From: Castanea sativa
Lineage: Eukaryota > Streptophyta > Magnoliopsida > Fagales > Fagaceae
Length of the DNA: 64,000 nucleotides
Direction: 5' to 3'
Assembly (NCBI RefSeq): GCF_040712315.1
Contig: NC_134020.1
Span: forward strand, 33,391,751-33,455,750
Numbering within the stretch: position 1 is the stretch's first letter; each line of letters begins with the position of its first letter. Positions 23,243 through 35,620 of this stretch are shown here, piece after piece. The position numbers and the translations under genes were made by a program. The notes under the pieces were generated by a model, which saw only the letters and a program-made list of their open reading frames with translations, was not told where the DNA came from and did not search any database.

Positions 23243-26200
23243 ATGGGTAGATTTAAGTGTTTAATAGATACCGACGCCGGTATGGAGGGTTTTCGGGCCA
23301 AATATCAAATTTCTCAAGATGTAGGCTTAAGATACTGTCCTGTAGAAGCCATAGGTAACGCTAGGAGAGAGGGAGAAGTCATTATCCCCATCATTGCCTT
23401 CCTAGAAGGTGGGATGACCCTTCCCATGAAAAACGTAACCAGCGAATACCTTTGTAACCATAGGTTATGCCCAGATCAGTGCACGCCAAATGTATTTAGA
23501 GTCTTAGGTTGTGTCGATACTTTAAACGAGCAAATGAGTCTGAACCTCACATGACACGATGTCATTTACATGTACAAGTGCCATAAGCTTAAAAGCATAA
23601 GATACTACCTTAAATCCAGGTCTAGCATTGTTAGGCTCATATCCTATCTTCCCAAGTCCAACAAAGGCATGAAAAACGACTATCTCATCGCCTCGGGAAA
23701 CTGGTCTGACGGTCCTCACTACCCAGTCGAATGGGGAGACCCAGGTGTGACTCCATAGGAGTTAGATTCCCTAACCCATGACTTAATCCCATTATCTTTA
23801 CCGTTTTTTATTACATTGCGTATTATTGCACTTTCCTTTGATATTTATCGCTAATCTAACCATGCTCGTCTCCTCGAATGTTTTTCACAGATAAACAACA
23901 CGTACGTCTGCGTTTAAGCCTTTGCAACGTCGCAGACCTCAATCGCGTTCTTCTCTCCAAAGTCTTTGCTAGCGAAGACCTACAAGTGAGAGCAGCCCAC
24001 CTGATATTAGGATACGATCCTTTGTCAGATGACTTCCAGGAGATTGACAACACGATCACCGCGGGAGACAAACGACACAGAAGGATAGACGTTTCTCGAC
24101 GAGGCTTCCTTTCTGACCAGGAACTCCCAAACGACCCCTCCATCATTCTATACTCTCGCTCCATCACAGCAATTCCTCTCTCGGCACATTCCCAAACAAC
24201 AGTCGTTCGAGAAGAACCTGCGTCCTCGCAACAATCGTTAGACGAGGAGATTGACCAGTTTCGCCTCGAAAAAGCTGAGAGACCTTGAGAGGATCAACTC
24301 GTCATCCTCTCGGACGAAGAGCACTTGCCCGCAGAAACTTCGAGCATAAAAGGTCTGATAATTGCACAGCCCGACTTTAGCTCTGAAGAAGACGATATGT
24401 CCACTCTTAGGAAGTTGATGTCGAAGAGGGGCTCGAAAGCCTCTCAAAAGGACGCGAGTGAGTCCTAGATCCCTCCATTTTTGCCACCACCCCTTCCTCC
24501 CTCCGATCCTAAGCTTCCCATTCTGGAGCCTAAGAAGAAGAGGAAAAATGAGGCCGAGAAGGCAGATGTGGAGAGGCAGAAGAAACTAAAACAACAACAA
24601 CAACAACGACAGAAAGCTGGCAAAGGTAAGGGACGTGCCTCTTCAATGGAAAGTGGGGAGAACCGTGACCTGGCCGAGGTACGCCGTACACAGGCCAACT
24701 GGTCTCCCAAACTGAAGCTGGATGGGGCACCAATCTCTTGCTAATCCAGCATCAGGGTGTTCTAGTAAGGTCACACCCACCACCTTGCTGAGGCTTTGGA
24801 ATGACCTCTTCTTCTGCCAAAAGACATGGACGCCCTGGACAAGATGAACCAACCGCATCTTTTTCTCTCGCTTAAGAGGGACTTAGCTTTGGTGAGTGTC
24901 TCGCGTTTACCCCCACCTTACTGCTTTCACTACACTTTAACGAAAAAATTGTTCTCATGTACCTTGAATTTGCTTTAACAATAATGCATTTATTTTAATA
25001 TTTTAACTCAGGCCATTCAAAAAGTCTTTGCTGCCGAGAAGTGGGTGGAAAATTCTCGGAAGAAAGCTGCAGCTGAACTTGAGGTCAGGCAGGAGATCGA
25101 GAAGTCCCTAGGCTAAGCTCTTGCGCAGAACGAGAACCTAACCAAGCAGGTGGCAGAGCAGAAGAGGGAGAGGGATGGTGCCGAGGCCAGCCTGAAGACA
25201 ATGAGAACCCAGGTGGAGGGACAACGCAAGCTTCTGCGTCAGAAGGATGAGGACATGTCCAAAGTCCAGCAAGAAAACTCCGACCTGAAGAAGGAGCTTG
25301 CTAGAATGAGGGAGGAGGCTCGTACCTTCAAAGAAAGCATGGAGGCCGTGAAGAAGGCTGCTTACAAAGAAGGGGTGAAGGCGACAGAAAACCAACTGAC
25401 AGAGGAGTTCGCCGAGCTGTGCCGGGAGTACTGCCAACAAGTGTGGGCAGAAGCCCTAAATGTGGCAGGGATTCCCGCAATTTCCAAGTTGAGGAAGCCT
25501 GAGAATATTTGGCTTCCTTAGGACATCCAGGTGCTCGAAGAGCTTCCTCCTGTCGCCCCTACCCCGAGACGGCGCCTTCAACGCATCCATCCATGATTCC
25601 GCTGCCCATTCTAACTCTTATGGCCTGTTTGGGAGTTTAGAGAAGGAGGAGAGTAGAGGAGAGTAGAAGGGAGGGGAGTAGTGGGGAGGAGAGTAGAGGA
25701 GAATGATTACCCTCCATCTTGTTTGGATGTTTTTATAATTAGTAAGGGGGAAGGGAGTAATTAGTCATTCCCATTGTTTTTAACATTGTAATTTTATAAA
25801 TATAATAAGGGTAAATTAGGTAATTTACTTTATCAATAATTTTATGTGCTCTACTCTCCCTCCAAATCTCTCCAATTTGGGGGAATTAAAAATGAGGGGG
25901 TTGGAAGTAGTTGAAACCCCTTCAAACCCCTCCAAACCCCTCCCCCTCCTTCCTTAAAAAACTCCCAAACAAGGTAATTGAATTACTCCCCTTCCCTCTA
26001 CTCTACTTCCCCTCCTTTTTTAAACATCCAAACAGGCCATTAAAGAACCTGCTGGTTCTGACAAAGAGAATGAACAAGGCGACGGAGCCGAGAAGCCTAC
26101 GAGCCAGAATGCCGAGCCCAATGTCCTTCCACCAGTGGCAAGAGACAAAGGGAAATAGGTCCAAACCTCATTCGAAGCAGAGCTGAAACAAACAGAGGAG

Positions 26201-26251
26201 GACAGCAAGTCAAAAGGGGTTGCCAGCACTTCCGAGTAGGATCCCCCTACC
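23243..26251 (+). pseudogene. Antisense ORF of element 2: gypsy-associated coiled-coil protein with introns
   Basis: Oriented against gag-pol. The start is MGRFKCLIDTDAG at 23243, chosen because the element 1 copy starts the same way. Exon 1 (to about 23748) contains EGEVIIPIIAFLEGGM and LISYLPKSNKGM, like the 'putative gypsy type transposon' domain (Transposase_28, from memory). A likely intron ends at TTCACAG/ATAAAC (23890). Exon 2 holds RAAHLILGYDPLSDDF, an acidic region and a Lys/Gln-rich stretch (24531-24620). A second likely intron is 24895-25012 (GTGAGTG...ACTCAG). The coiled-coil exon (25013-25520) includes ELAELC-type heptads and LCREYCQQVWAEALN. In-frame stops at 23552, 24286 and 25114 and an inserted MITE (25621-26039) break it. 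Function is unknown. Confidence 0.75.
25621..26039. mobile_element. Tourist-like MITE inside the antisense ORF (419 bp)
   Basis: Inverted ends TGGCCTGTTTGGGAGTTTAG and its complement ending CATCCAAACAGGCCA, flanked by TTA on both sides (25618-25620 and 26040-26042). The arms are purine-rich on the left (GGAGGAGAGTAG) and pyrimidine-rich on the right. The antisense ORF can be followed on both sides, so this is a later insertion. Confidence 0.88.
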
Positions 26252-26689
26252 AAGGCTTAAGGCTCAGGCCACTTAGGACCCCCCCCCTCTTTTTTGTGAT
26301 GAGTTTTTTTTGTATTAGGACTTTCATTTTAATTTTTTTTTTTACTTCAAAATTTTATCTCCAATGTATCCATTGACAACAATTAATGAGAAATTTGAAA
26401 GATTTGATTTTCCCCCAGCTTTCAACCTTCAGTACAACTATACTAATTCGCTTCTTCTTAGCGCAAAATTACACGAGTGGAACAATTAACTCCACCCCCT
26501 AATACATAGTAAAGTCTTTACCACATTTTGATTAGCAGTAGCTTCAAATAAAAGTACATACACTTAGCGTATATATGTAAATCATGCCTTAAGACCATAA
26601 TACATGTAGTACAACAATACACAATCTAAAACTGAACTTAGCATTTAGTTTGGAGCATAAAGCAATCCATCAAACTTACCGTGGCTCAT
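26252..26689. other. Element 2 spacer after antisense ORF
   Basis: T-rich and then AT-rich; by position the 3' untranslated region of the antisense transcript and a spacer. No gene. Confidence 0.45.
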
Positions 26690-27530
26690 CAACACATCAA
26701 TTTCCATGAGGTATGTGGTCCGAGGACCATGCATGACCAAGCTTCTGATTGATATTTAGAAATAGTGAATTGAAATGTTAATTTTCTCAAAGTAGAAGGT
26801 CTGAGGACCCGACATAACTAAGGTTCTGTTTAACAATCAACAGGATATCAATTTCCACAAGGTATGTGGTCCGAGGACCATACATGACCAAGTTTCTATT
26901 TGATATTTAGAAATAGTGAGTTGAAATGTTAATTTCTCCAAAGTAGAAGGTCTGAGGACCCGACATAACTAAGGTTATGTTTAACAATCAACAGGATATC
27001 AATTTCCACAAGATATGTGGTCCGAGGACCATACATGACCAAGTTTCTGTTTGATATTTAGAAATAGTGAATTGAAATGTTAATTTCTCCAAAGTAGAAG
27101 GTCTGAGAATCCGACATAACTAAGGTTCTGTTTAACAATCAACAGGATATCAATTTCCACAAGGTATATGGTCCGAGACCATACATGACCAAGTTTCTGT
27201 TTGATATTTAGAAATAGTGAATTGAAATGTTAATTTCTCCAAAATAAAAGGTCTAAGGACCCGACATAACTAAGGTTCTGTTTAACAATCAACAAGATGT
27301 CAATTTCCACAACGTATGTGGTCCGAGGACCATACATGACCAAGTTTTCGTTTGATATTTAGAAATAGTGAATTGAAATGTTAATTTCCCCAAAGTAGAA
27401 GGTCTGAGGACCCGACATAACTAAGGTTCTGTTTAACAATCAATAGGATATCAATTTCCACAAAGTATGTGGTCCGAGGACCATACATGACCAAGTTTCT
27501 GTTTGATATGTAGAAATAGCAAATTGAACT
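26690..27530 (-). repeat. Tandem array, ~150-bp dimeric unit
   Basis: Six copies with starts near 26700, 26851, 27001, 27152, 27301 and 27452, each containing GGTATGTGGTCCGAGGACCA and TAGAAGGTCTGAGGACCCGA. The two halves of the unit are diverged versions of one ~75-bp monomer, each with a GGTCYGAGGACC core and a following TTCTGTTT. It is homologous, in reverse complement, to the ~80-bp array of element 1 (2528-3590). Confidence 0.92.
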
Positions 27531-27585
27531 GCATAAGGATAATTTGAACAATGAACAATAAAAGTGATTTTTATTAATAATAATA

Positions 27586-30500
27586 CCTTCATAGGTTATT
27601 TACATTCCAAGGGCGTTGTACAATTTTTTCATTTAGATCAGCTAAGCGATATGACCCTATGCCTGCTACAGAAATGATCCAATATGGTCCTTCCCAATTT
27701 GGTGCTAGCTTTCTCCACGCTGGATTTTTGGAAGTACCCATGACTTTCCTCAACACCAAATCCCCTGGCGCTAGTGGCCTTAGCTTCACATGAGCATCAT
27801 ATCCTCGTTTGAGCTTCTGCTGATAATAAGCCATTTAGACCATGGCAGCCTCTCGTCGTTCCTCAACCAAATCCAGGCTTCTTTCTAGGAGGCCATCGTT
27901 ATTTCTCGGGCTGAAAGAACTCGCCCTTAATGTGGGAAACCCAGATTCCAAAGGTATCACCGCCTCGACCCCATAGGTCATGGAGAAGGGTGTTTCTCTC
28001 GTGGATCTTCGCGGCATAGTCTGATATGTCCACGACACATGTGGCAATTCCTTTACCCATCTACCCTTTGCATCATCTAGCCTCTTCTTAAGTCCACTGA
28101 CTATAACTTTGTTAACAGCCTCGGCCTGCCCATTTCCCTAAGGATAAGCGGGAGTGGAGTATCTATTTGTGATGCCCAAGTCATTACAATATTTCCTAAA
28201 AGCTTTACTTGCACGCCATTATCTAAAATAAGTGTGTGAGGTACCCCAAATCTAGTGATAGTGTTCTTCCAGATAAATTTCTTGGAGTCCACATCCCTAA
28301 TATTTGATAAAGGCTCAGCTTCAACCCACTTGGTGAAGCAATCGGTTCCCACGAGTAGCCACCTTTTGTTTCCCACGGCCCTAGGAAAATGCCCAACTAT
28401 ATCCAGTCCCCATTGAGTAAATGGTCAAGGACTAGACAAAGGATTAAGGACACCATCAGGCTGATGAATATTGGGAGCAAACCTTTGGCATTGGTCACAT
28501 TTTCTTGCGTAGTCCTGATCCTCTCTCTGCATATTGAGCCACCAATATCCCTGAGTCAGAGCTCTATGGGCTAAGGATCTCCCCCCAGTATGGCTTCCAC
28601 AAATTCCCTCGTGCAATTCTTCCAAAAGTGCCTCCGTTACTTCAGGATGTACGCACAGCAGGTACGGTCCTGAAAATGAGTGTTTATATAACTTCTGATC
28701 CTCAGACAACCAGAATCGAGGCGCCTTTCGACGAATTTTATCTGCTTCAGACTTTTTCTCGGGCAGAATATCGCTTTTTAGAAAAGAAACCACGAGGTCC
28801 ATCCAACTAGGTCCGGGCCTTATCAGATGGATATGGGCGGCACCTGTGGTAGTTAAAGTTGGTTTCAACAAGTCTTTGACGAGGAAAATCCTAGGCAAAC
28901 ATTGAGCTGAGGACGTCGCCAAAGTGGCCAACGACTCCGCATGCATGTTTCCACTTCTAGAAACATGCGAAAGAATGAAAGAATCAAACTCGGATTGTAA
29001 ACATTTGACCTGGGTCAGGTACTCTTGCATTCTTGGATCCCTAGCCTCCATGGTCCCCATCACTTGGCCCACAACTAATTGAGAATCCGAGGACATATGA
29101 ACTGCCTTTCCCCCCATTCTCCGTACCATATCCATATCGACCAAGACAGTTTCATACTTAGCCTCGTTATTAGTGGCCGAGAACGCTAATCTGAATGATT
29201 TCTCAAAGGTAATTCCCTCAGGGAATACCAAAACAAGTCCCACGCCAGATCCATTCTGGTTTGCTGCCCCATCAACATACGCTTTCTTAATCGGAGGCCC
29301 TTTGCCTGTGATCACGCCAACTGATTTTTCATCCATGTGCGATTCCTTTGTAGTTTCTTCTAACGATAGTTCGGCGAATTCTGCCACCAAATTAGCGAGA
29401 ACTTGGCCCTTCACCGAGGTGCGCGGCATATATTTGATATCGAAAGCTCCTAGAATAGTTCCCCACTTGGCCACCCTCCCCGAGTAGTCAGCATTTCGCA
29501 ATACTGACTTGAGAGGCAGTTGAGTCAAAACCAAGACGGTGTGGGATTGGAAGTTGTGAGGAAGCTTTCGTGTGGCATGGACTACGGCCAGAATTGCCTT
29601 CTCCAAAGGCAAATAACGCACCTCAGCTTCATTCAAAGATTTGCTAACATAATAAACCGGTCTTTGTACCCCACCGTCGTCCCTTATCAGAACCAGGCTG
29701 ACTGCATGGATAGCTACAGCTAGGTACCCAAACAGGATTTCATCCACCTCCGGCCAAGACATGATGGGTGGCCGAGAAAGATATTCCTTAAGTTATTGAA
29801 AAGCTAAAGCGCACTCCTCAGACCATTGGAATCCTTTCCATTTATTATACAGTTGGAAAAAAGGTCTACACCTATCAGCGGACCGAGAAATAAATCTGCT
29901 GAGAGCAGCAATCATCCCGGTCAATTTCTGAACTTCCTTTGGATTCCGAGGTGGTTGCAAGCCCTGAATGGCTTTGACTTGTGTCGGATTTACCTCTATT
30001 CCTCTATGAGTCACCATGTAGCCTAGGAATTTTTCGGAGCCCACCCCAAAAGAACACTTTGAGGCGTTAAGGTGCAGCTTGTACTTCCTAAGTGTTTGAA
30101 AGGTGTCGTCCAAATCTTTCACATGCATTGGTACTGTCTTACTCTTCACTACCATATCATCCACATATACCTCAATGGTCTTCCCAAGTTGCGATTCGAA
30201 CATTCTGATCATCATCCTTTGGTAAGTAGCCCCTGCATTTTTCAAACCGAATGACATCACTTTATAGTGATAATTCCCCGTAGGAGTAATGAAGGCAGTC
30301 TTTTCCTGATCGCCCAACGCCAATGGTATTTGGTGATAACCTTGAAAGACATCTAAAAAACTCATTCGAGGATGCCCGACCGTAGCGTCCACTAGCTGAT
30401 CGATACGAGGCATCGGGAACGAATCTTTTGGGCAGGTTTTGTTCAGGTCTGTGAAGTCCACACAAACTCTCCACTTTCCGCTCTTCTTTTTTACAATCAC

Positions 30501-31617
30501 TATGTGCGCCAACCATTCTGGGTAGAAAACTTCTTTAATAGCTCCAGCCCTTTTGAGCTTGAGCATCTCTTCTTTAACGGGCTCGGCATGCTCTTTCGAA
30601 GAACGCCGAGGTGGCTGCCTCCTAGAAGCAACAGCAGGGTTGACGTTCAAATGATGGCAAATGAAACTTGGGTCAACCCCCGGAGCCTCATAGGGATCTC
30701 AGGCAAAAACGTCGATATTGTTTTTCAAAAACATCACCAATTTCATCTTCTCTTAGTGTGGTAGCCGTATCCCAACTTGAAAGAACCTTTCAGGGTCATC
30801 ATTTATGAGAAATCTTTCCAAATCTTCATATGTGGCCTCCTCTGCTGTCACCGCACCGGGCGCATCCAGAGTTGTTAATTGCTATAAGTCTTTCACAGCC
30901 AAGGTCGAGGATTCTAATTTGGCTTGATGTAGCACTGCGGCCGATATGCATTGCCTTGCTACTGATTGGCTACCAAGAATTTCTTCAATCAATCCACCCG
31001 AGGGAAATTTTACTTTAACATGTAAAGTCGAGAAGACAGCACCTAGAGCATGCAGCCAAGGCCTGGCGACGATGGCCGTGTATGGAGAATATGCGTCAAC
31101 CATAATGAAATCTACATTGACCATTTCCGAGCCAGACTGTACGAGCAATCAAATCTGTCCCTTTAGTATAACAGCCTTCCCTTCAAAGCTTATCAACGGC
31201 GGGTCATAGGGAGTGAGATCCTCCAGCCCTAACTGAAGCCCCTTGAATAAGTCAGGGTACATAATATCCGCACCGCTACCTTGATCGACCATCACCCTCT
31301 TGACATCATAATTCCCTATCCTCAATGTGACCACCAGGGCATCGTCATGTGGTTGAATAGTCCCAACCTTATCTTCATCGGAGAATCCCAAAATAGGCGT
31401 ACTCCCCTTGATCCTCTTCGGCCTCGAGCCAGACTCCTGGGCCTGGGAATATGACACCACCATCACCCTTGTAGGACAGGAACTGGTCCTGCCAGGTGCA
31501 GCGAAGATGACATTAATCGTTCTCAAGGGCGGTCGAGATGAGTTATTCTTCTGATTGTTTGAACCCGAATGATTTCCTTGTCCATTGGGTTGATACAGGT
31601 GCTGCTTCAATTTTCCC
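27586..31617 (-). pseudogene. gypsy pol of element 2 (protease, RT, RNase H, aRNH, integrase), decayed
   Basis: The aspartic protease lies at about 31617-31149, with the active-site-like VMVDQGSGAD near 31293-31264. RT (about 30650-29793) has VDFTDLNKTCPKDSF and the YVDDM catalytic motif at 30170-30156. The RT-linked RNase H follows, then a second RNase H-like domain (YVDGAANQNGSG near 29280) in the frame 29762-28425. Integrase starts with an HHCC-type finger (H..H..C..C, about 28620-28490), a catalytic core (GTDCFTKWVEAE near 28350) and the C-terminal EGPYWI block near 27690. Stops separate the RT, RNase H and integrase blocks. Two RNase H domains support the Tat lineage. Confidence 0.9.
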
Positions 31618-31723
31618 AATGTTATTAATTCCGTTTCGGTCCCCGTTTCGGTTTGTCCAGTGGAACGAAATATTTCGGTACCGGCCTATTCCGGCATACC
31701 GTTTCAGGGTGTTTCGGAGTTCC

Positions 31724-31764
<41 letters not shown>

Positions 31765-32585
31765 TTGTATGTATGTGTAACTAGATATTATTACTTTTAT
31801 ATAAAGTAAGGAATTTTATTTTAAAGTTTCACCTTAAAAAAAATAAGTGAAGGGGATAAAAAAAATTATGTAAATATATTTTAACTTTTTACTTGTGGCA
31901 TTGTTGTAAATAACTAAGTATCTAGGAATAGTTTTTAAGTAGGAAATTTCCTAGAAGTTTCCTTACCAATTCCATTAGCCCACTCATATTTTTCCACTTA
32001 TTATCTCCTCTTCGTCTGATGACTCTGATCTCCTCCTTTCTTCTACTTCAAAAAGCTTTTTATCTTTTTTTGTTTTTTTTAATGCATCCTTAAGCTCAAC
32101 AGGTAAGTGTTCTCTAGCAAAGGAAAAACAGTGGCTTTGAGTTTAGAGACATTCCAAAGCTTTTTTATTCGAAGCCTCATAAAAGACTCACACTTCATCT
32201 TTTTCTCTATGGAAGTGGCAGAGACACAAGCTTGAAGAAGTGAGTTTTAATGGCAGCACTTGAGCTTTGTCCATGACTTGAATTTTTTTTTCTTCTTCTT
32301 TGATTTGATGTGAATCTTATCTTTCTTCTTCTTCTTCTTCTTCTTTTTTTCTTCTTTTTCTTCGATCTCTATGAACTGTGAAGTGTGAAACAAACCCAAA
32401 ACACATACTGGCCGAATCTTTAGTTTCGGCCGGTATTCGCCGAAACACACCGGAATGACCAAAATACCCCAGAACTGGCCGGATTTTGACCTGAGGTGGA
32501 ACAAAGGTATTCCAGTTCCGGATTATATACCGGTACGAGAAATTCCGTCCGTTCCAGCCGGAACGGAATGGAATTCATAACAATG
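31618..32585. mobile_element. CCGGTA-rich MULE-like element, copy B (968 bp), inside gypsy gag-pro
   Basis: Flanked by a perfect 9-bp duplication AATTTTCCC (31609-31617 and 32586-32594). Ends are AATGTTATTAATTCCGTTTC and, reverse-complemented from the right, CATTGTTATGAATTCCATTC. Subterminal regions have ATTTCGGTACCGG- and TTCGGCCGGTATTCG-like motifs. A (TA)n(GT)n run lies at 31724-31765, the same relative place as in copy A. The interior has pyrimidine-rich runs and (TTC)n near 32323-32343. The host gag-pro frame can be followed on both sides of it. Confidence 0.88.
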
Positions 32586-32594
32586 AATTTTCCC

Positions 32595-33776
32595 TCACTA
32601 ACAAGCTACTCTAAATGGTTCCAAAGGGTCCGACAATTCTTGGTGGTATAACCCACATCCTAATGATACTGGCAAAAAAGATTCTGATTTCGTTTTGTAG
32701 GGTCCCCCGCCATCTTACTAGGCCACTTGAAGTAGGGTTCCTTACGAACTTTCTCCAGCAATTGGTGTACTGGTTCTCGGAATACGATATTAACTACTTA
32801 AGGAGTGGTTGAACCAGATTACCCAGAGAAATCTCTCCTCGATTTTTTGTTATGGTACCTGTCCGACCTGAAATCCATTCTCTCCTGCGGGATAACCTTC
32901 GCCTTACCCTTACCTTGTTGTTGATCTTCCTCAACCCTTTTGTACTCGTCAATGAGATCCATGAGGCGACGTACAGTTAGCACATGCTTTTTGGTCAGAG
33001 ATTTTCTTAAATCATGATCAATTGGGAGGCCCACTTTGAAAGTGTTAATCGCCACTTCATTAAAATCTCCGTTAATTTCGTTAAACATTTCCCAGTATTT
33101 GTCAGAGTATGCTTTCAAAGTCTCACCCTTCCTCATGGCCATAGATAACAATGAGTCTAAAGGCCGAGGGACTCTGCTGCATGTAATGAATCGAGACGCG
33201 AATGCCCTGGTGAGTTCCATGAAAGAATCGACAAAACCCAGCTTTAGTTCGTTAAACCATCTCATAGCAACAGGTCCCAAGCTAGAGGGAAAGACTTTGC
33301 ACATCAAGGCTTCGTTCTGAGAATGTACCGCCATCCTCTGATTAAAATGGCTCACGTGTTTGACTGGGTCTATTCTGCCATTATAGATGGTGAAGGTGGG
33401 CTGAGTGAATTGCCGTGGGAGCCTTCCTTTCTCAATCCTGCGTGAGAAGGAGGACTTGGAGAGTTGGTGTAACACTCGGCTCATAGCATCGTTCCCCAAG
33501 CCCCTGGAGGGAAACTTCTTATGCTTACGACTTGGAAGCTCATCCTTCTCGTAAGAGGAGGTTTCACTAGGGGGAGTTCTGGACCTTGGACTGTAACTGC
33601 TTCCCCGTGACCCTTAGAGGAAGGATTAGACGAAAATGAAGCCCGCCTTCGTCTAACACGGTGTAGCTTTTTCTTGAGGTGGTCAATCTCCCTCTGCATG
33701 GCCTCAGCATCATCCTCATGAGTGGCCCAGCTCCCACCACGCGAGTGGCTTGCATCAGGGTGTGATGTATGCACAC
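32595..33776 (-). pseudogene. gypsy gag of element 2, frameshifted
   Basis: Two overlapping frames: 33774-33481 (basic, RKRA-type N-terminal region with EIDHLKKKLHRVRRRR) and 33499-32819 (226 codons), the typical Retrotrans_gag fold region (FTIYNGRIDPVKHVSHF; FPSSLGPVAMRWFNEL; FITCSRVPRPLDSLLSM). A stop at 32818 is followed by remnants up to the MULE-like insertion. A frameshift near 33540 separates the two parts. A C-terminal Cys/His-like stretch follows near 32660, but a clean CCHC knuckle is not evident. Confidence 0.85.
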
Positions 33777-33899
33777 TTCCCTCTCAATCCCTCCAACGCT
33801 CGAGATGCTTAAAATGATCTTCGCGTTGGGACCCCTAAGACTCTACATGATGCGAACCTAAGCCTACCATCATGTTCCAATTCCTTCAACACTCGATTC
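33777..33899 (-). other. Leader region of element 2
   Basis: Short noncoding leader between the primer-binding site and gag. A possible gag ATG on the minus strand near 33872 runs into an early stop. Confidence 0.45.
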
Positions 33900-33917
33900 C
33901 CCACAGACGGCGCCGAT
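33900..33917 (-). other. Putative primer-binding site of element 2
   Basis: On the minus strand, directly after the 5' LTR, ATCGGCGCCGTCTGTGG. The GGCGCCGT core matches what is expected for the 3' end of plant tRNA-Asp; later bases diverge. The position next to the LTR supports the call. Confidence 0.6.
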
Positions 33918-34676
33918 TGTAAGTGCACAATTTGTACCCGGACCCAAACGAGTGATGGGCTCAGGCCCAAAGAGCCTTATACAATGAAATTTATAGAGTA
34001 TGAGTTTGAAACCTAGGTTAGGGATATTGGAAAGTTGATAAACATGCTAGAATGCCGCAGTCTATACAAGTAATGGATGAATATGACAAAAAACCCTCCT
34101 CGGACGTAAGCCGAGGACAATTTGTATAGCCTTTCTTTCTCTAAGCAAAAGATTACAATTTTTGGTTTCCAAAAAAGATCCCCCTCTTCTTTCCTCTCTC
34201 GTCTTCTTATATCCTTCTTCTTCTTCCCTATTTCATCCACGTGTAACACAGAGCTTCCTCCTAGATACTTGTCCCATCCACCACCTTCTTAAAGTCTTTG
34301 AATAATAGCTGGAAGGCTGAATACTACTGTTCAAATTTCATTTCTTCATTAATGCGGTTAGGGAGGTAGATCCTCCCTTTAATACGGTGGTAGCAGCTTT
34401 TTCCTCAGATATTTCTCACACGTTCCTGCTTCTAACAGGTGCTTGGATCACGCCTTTACCTAGCAGATCTTCCAGAATTCTGTCTCTAAACCCTTTAGCA
34501 AGTCCCATGACCTCTTCTGGGCCTGTCCGAGGAGATACTTCTCCTCGGACAACTCCTCGGTCCCTTGTAGTGCGGACTGGCCTGTGGGCCGAGAAGACTC
34601 TGATTAAACAGATTTATACCCACTAATTAGGCCCAAGGCCCAAACGTGCATTTAAGCATTTTTTTTACCCCCCACA
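33918..34676 (-). repeat. Right LTR of element 2 (5' LTR in element orientation)
   Basis: 759 bp, starts TGTAAGTGCACAATT and ends TTTTACCCCCCACA on the + strand, followed by the GGTCT duplication. A TATAAGAAGACG box on the minus strand near 34198-34210 may be the element's promoter. Confidence 0.95.
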
Positions 34677-34681
34677 GGTCT

Positions 34682-35392
34682 TCTTCTACTTTAAATATAT
34701 ATAATATTTAAATACTCAATCTGTATCATTTGAGTTTGAAGTTTGAACAACAATTTCTTCCCATTGTTAATGAAGTCTTTTAAATACTATCTTCTACAAG
34801 TCATTCGATCTCATTTTAAATTTTCGGGAGCATAGTTCTTACAATGATTCAACGGAATCTACGGTGTATGGAGTAGTTTATAAGGACTAGGATATAAGTT
34901 TTAAAACTGACGGCAAAAAATTTGATTCATGATTCATCCTTTTGTTAGGGACCATGATTGAGATATAGTGTAATCATTAAGATAAGTTATTTTACCATCC
35001 AATCGCATTTTTAATAATTAAGATTAAAAGGTTAAAAACAAAAATTTACTTTTAATCTTAATCTCTGTATCAAATTTATCTCTTCTTTTTTTGTTGAACC
35101 TTTTGAACCATAATGCAACATTCCTAAATCCAAATTCATGCCACTAATATTACCTTCTTCTTTTTTCTTTTTCTTTTTAATTCCTGTTACTAGACAATTA
35201 AAGGGAAGCAAAAACAAAATGTACTTTGACCAGTTAGTTGGCAGATAGATGGCAAATGGAATATCCAAAGAACTTCTCGAAATGGTAGACATTGGTTGTA
35301 GAAAAATGGGCGACCACTTTATTTGTTTATTTATTTATTGATAAAATGTTCAACATCTCTATGCCGCAAGACATGCTTTTGTAGAAGCTTAT
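34682..35392. other. Intergenic, no gene
   Basis: AT-rich. The 86-codon minus-strand frame at 35032-35292 is Lys-rich from T-runs and has no domain. Nothing recognised. Confidence 0.5.
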
Positions 35393-35577
35393 TATAAAAA
35401 GAGAGATGTGAGATCCACAATATTTTCACAATAAATCATAGGTGGTCAGTTGTTATTGGTTTAAATTTGAACTTAATACTAAGATTACTTTTTTGCCTCA
35501 ACAATAACAACTAGTAACAACCTACCATTTAAAATTTGTTATAAAAATATTGTGGACATATTATTTCTTTTATAAAA
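35393..35577. mobile_element. Small MITE with long imperfect arms (185 bp)
   Basis: TATAAAAAGAGAGATGTGAG...CCACAATATTTTCAC on the left is mirrored by GTTATAAAAATATTGTGGAC...TTTTATA on the right. The arms continue inward (GTCAGTTGTTATTGG against AACAATAACAACTAG). No clear target duplication. Confidence 0.6.
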
Positions 35578-35620
35578 AACTAACATGGCGAAAATTGTGA
35601 ATGGATAGATGTTTTAGGAC

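Larger units (their letters stand above)
21984..34676 (-). mobile_element. Ty3/gypsy Tat-type element 2, full length (12,693 bp), non-autonomous by decay
   Basis: Two 759-bp LTRs bound it, and the 5-bp target duplication GGTCT is perfect (21979-21983 and 34677-34681). In element orientation (right to left) come the 5' LTR, primer-binding site, gag, protease, RT, RNase H, second RNase H, integrase, a ~150-bp tandem array, an antisense intron-containing ORF, a polypurine tract and the 3' LTR. The two LTRs differ at roughly 35 positions by my count (about 4-5%), mostly transitions, so the insertion is not recent. A MULE-like element (31618-32585) and a Tourist MITE (25621-26039) inserted later. 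Stops and frameshifts in gag and pol make it inactive. Confidence 0.93.

Noticed and set aside
26690..27530. CRISPR-like array
   Set aside because: The units are whole ~150-bp tandem repeats without unique spacers, in a plant retroelement.
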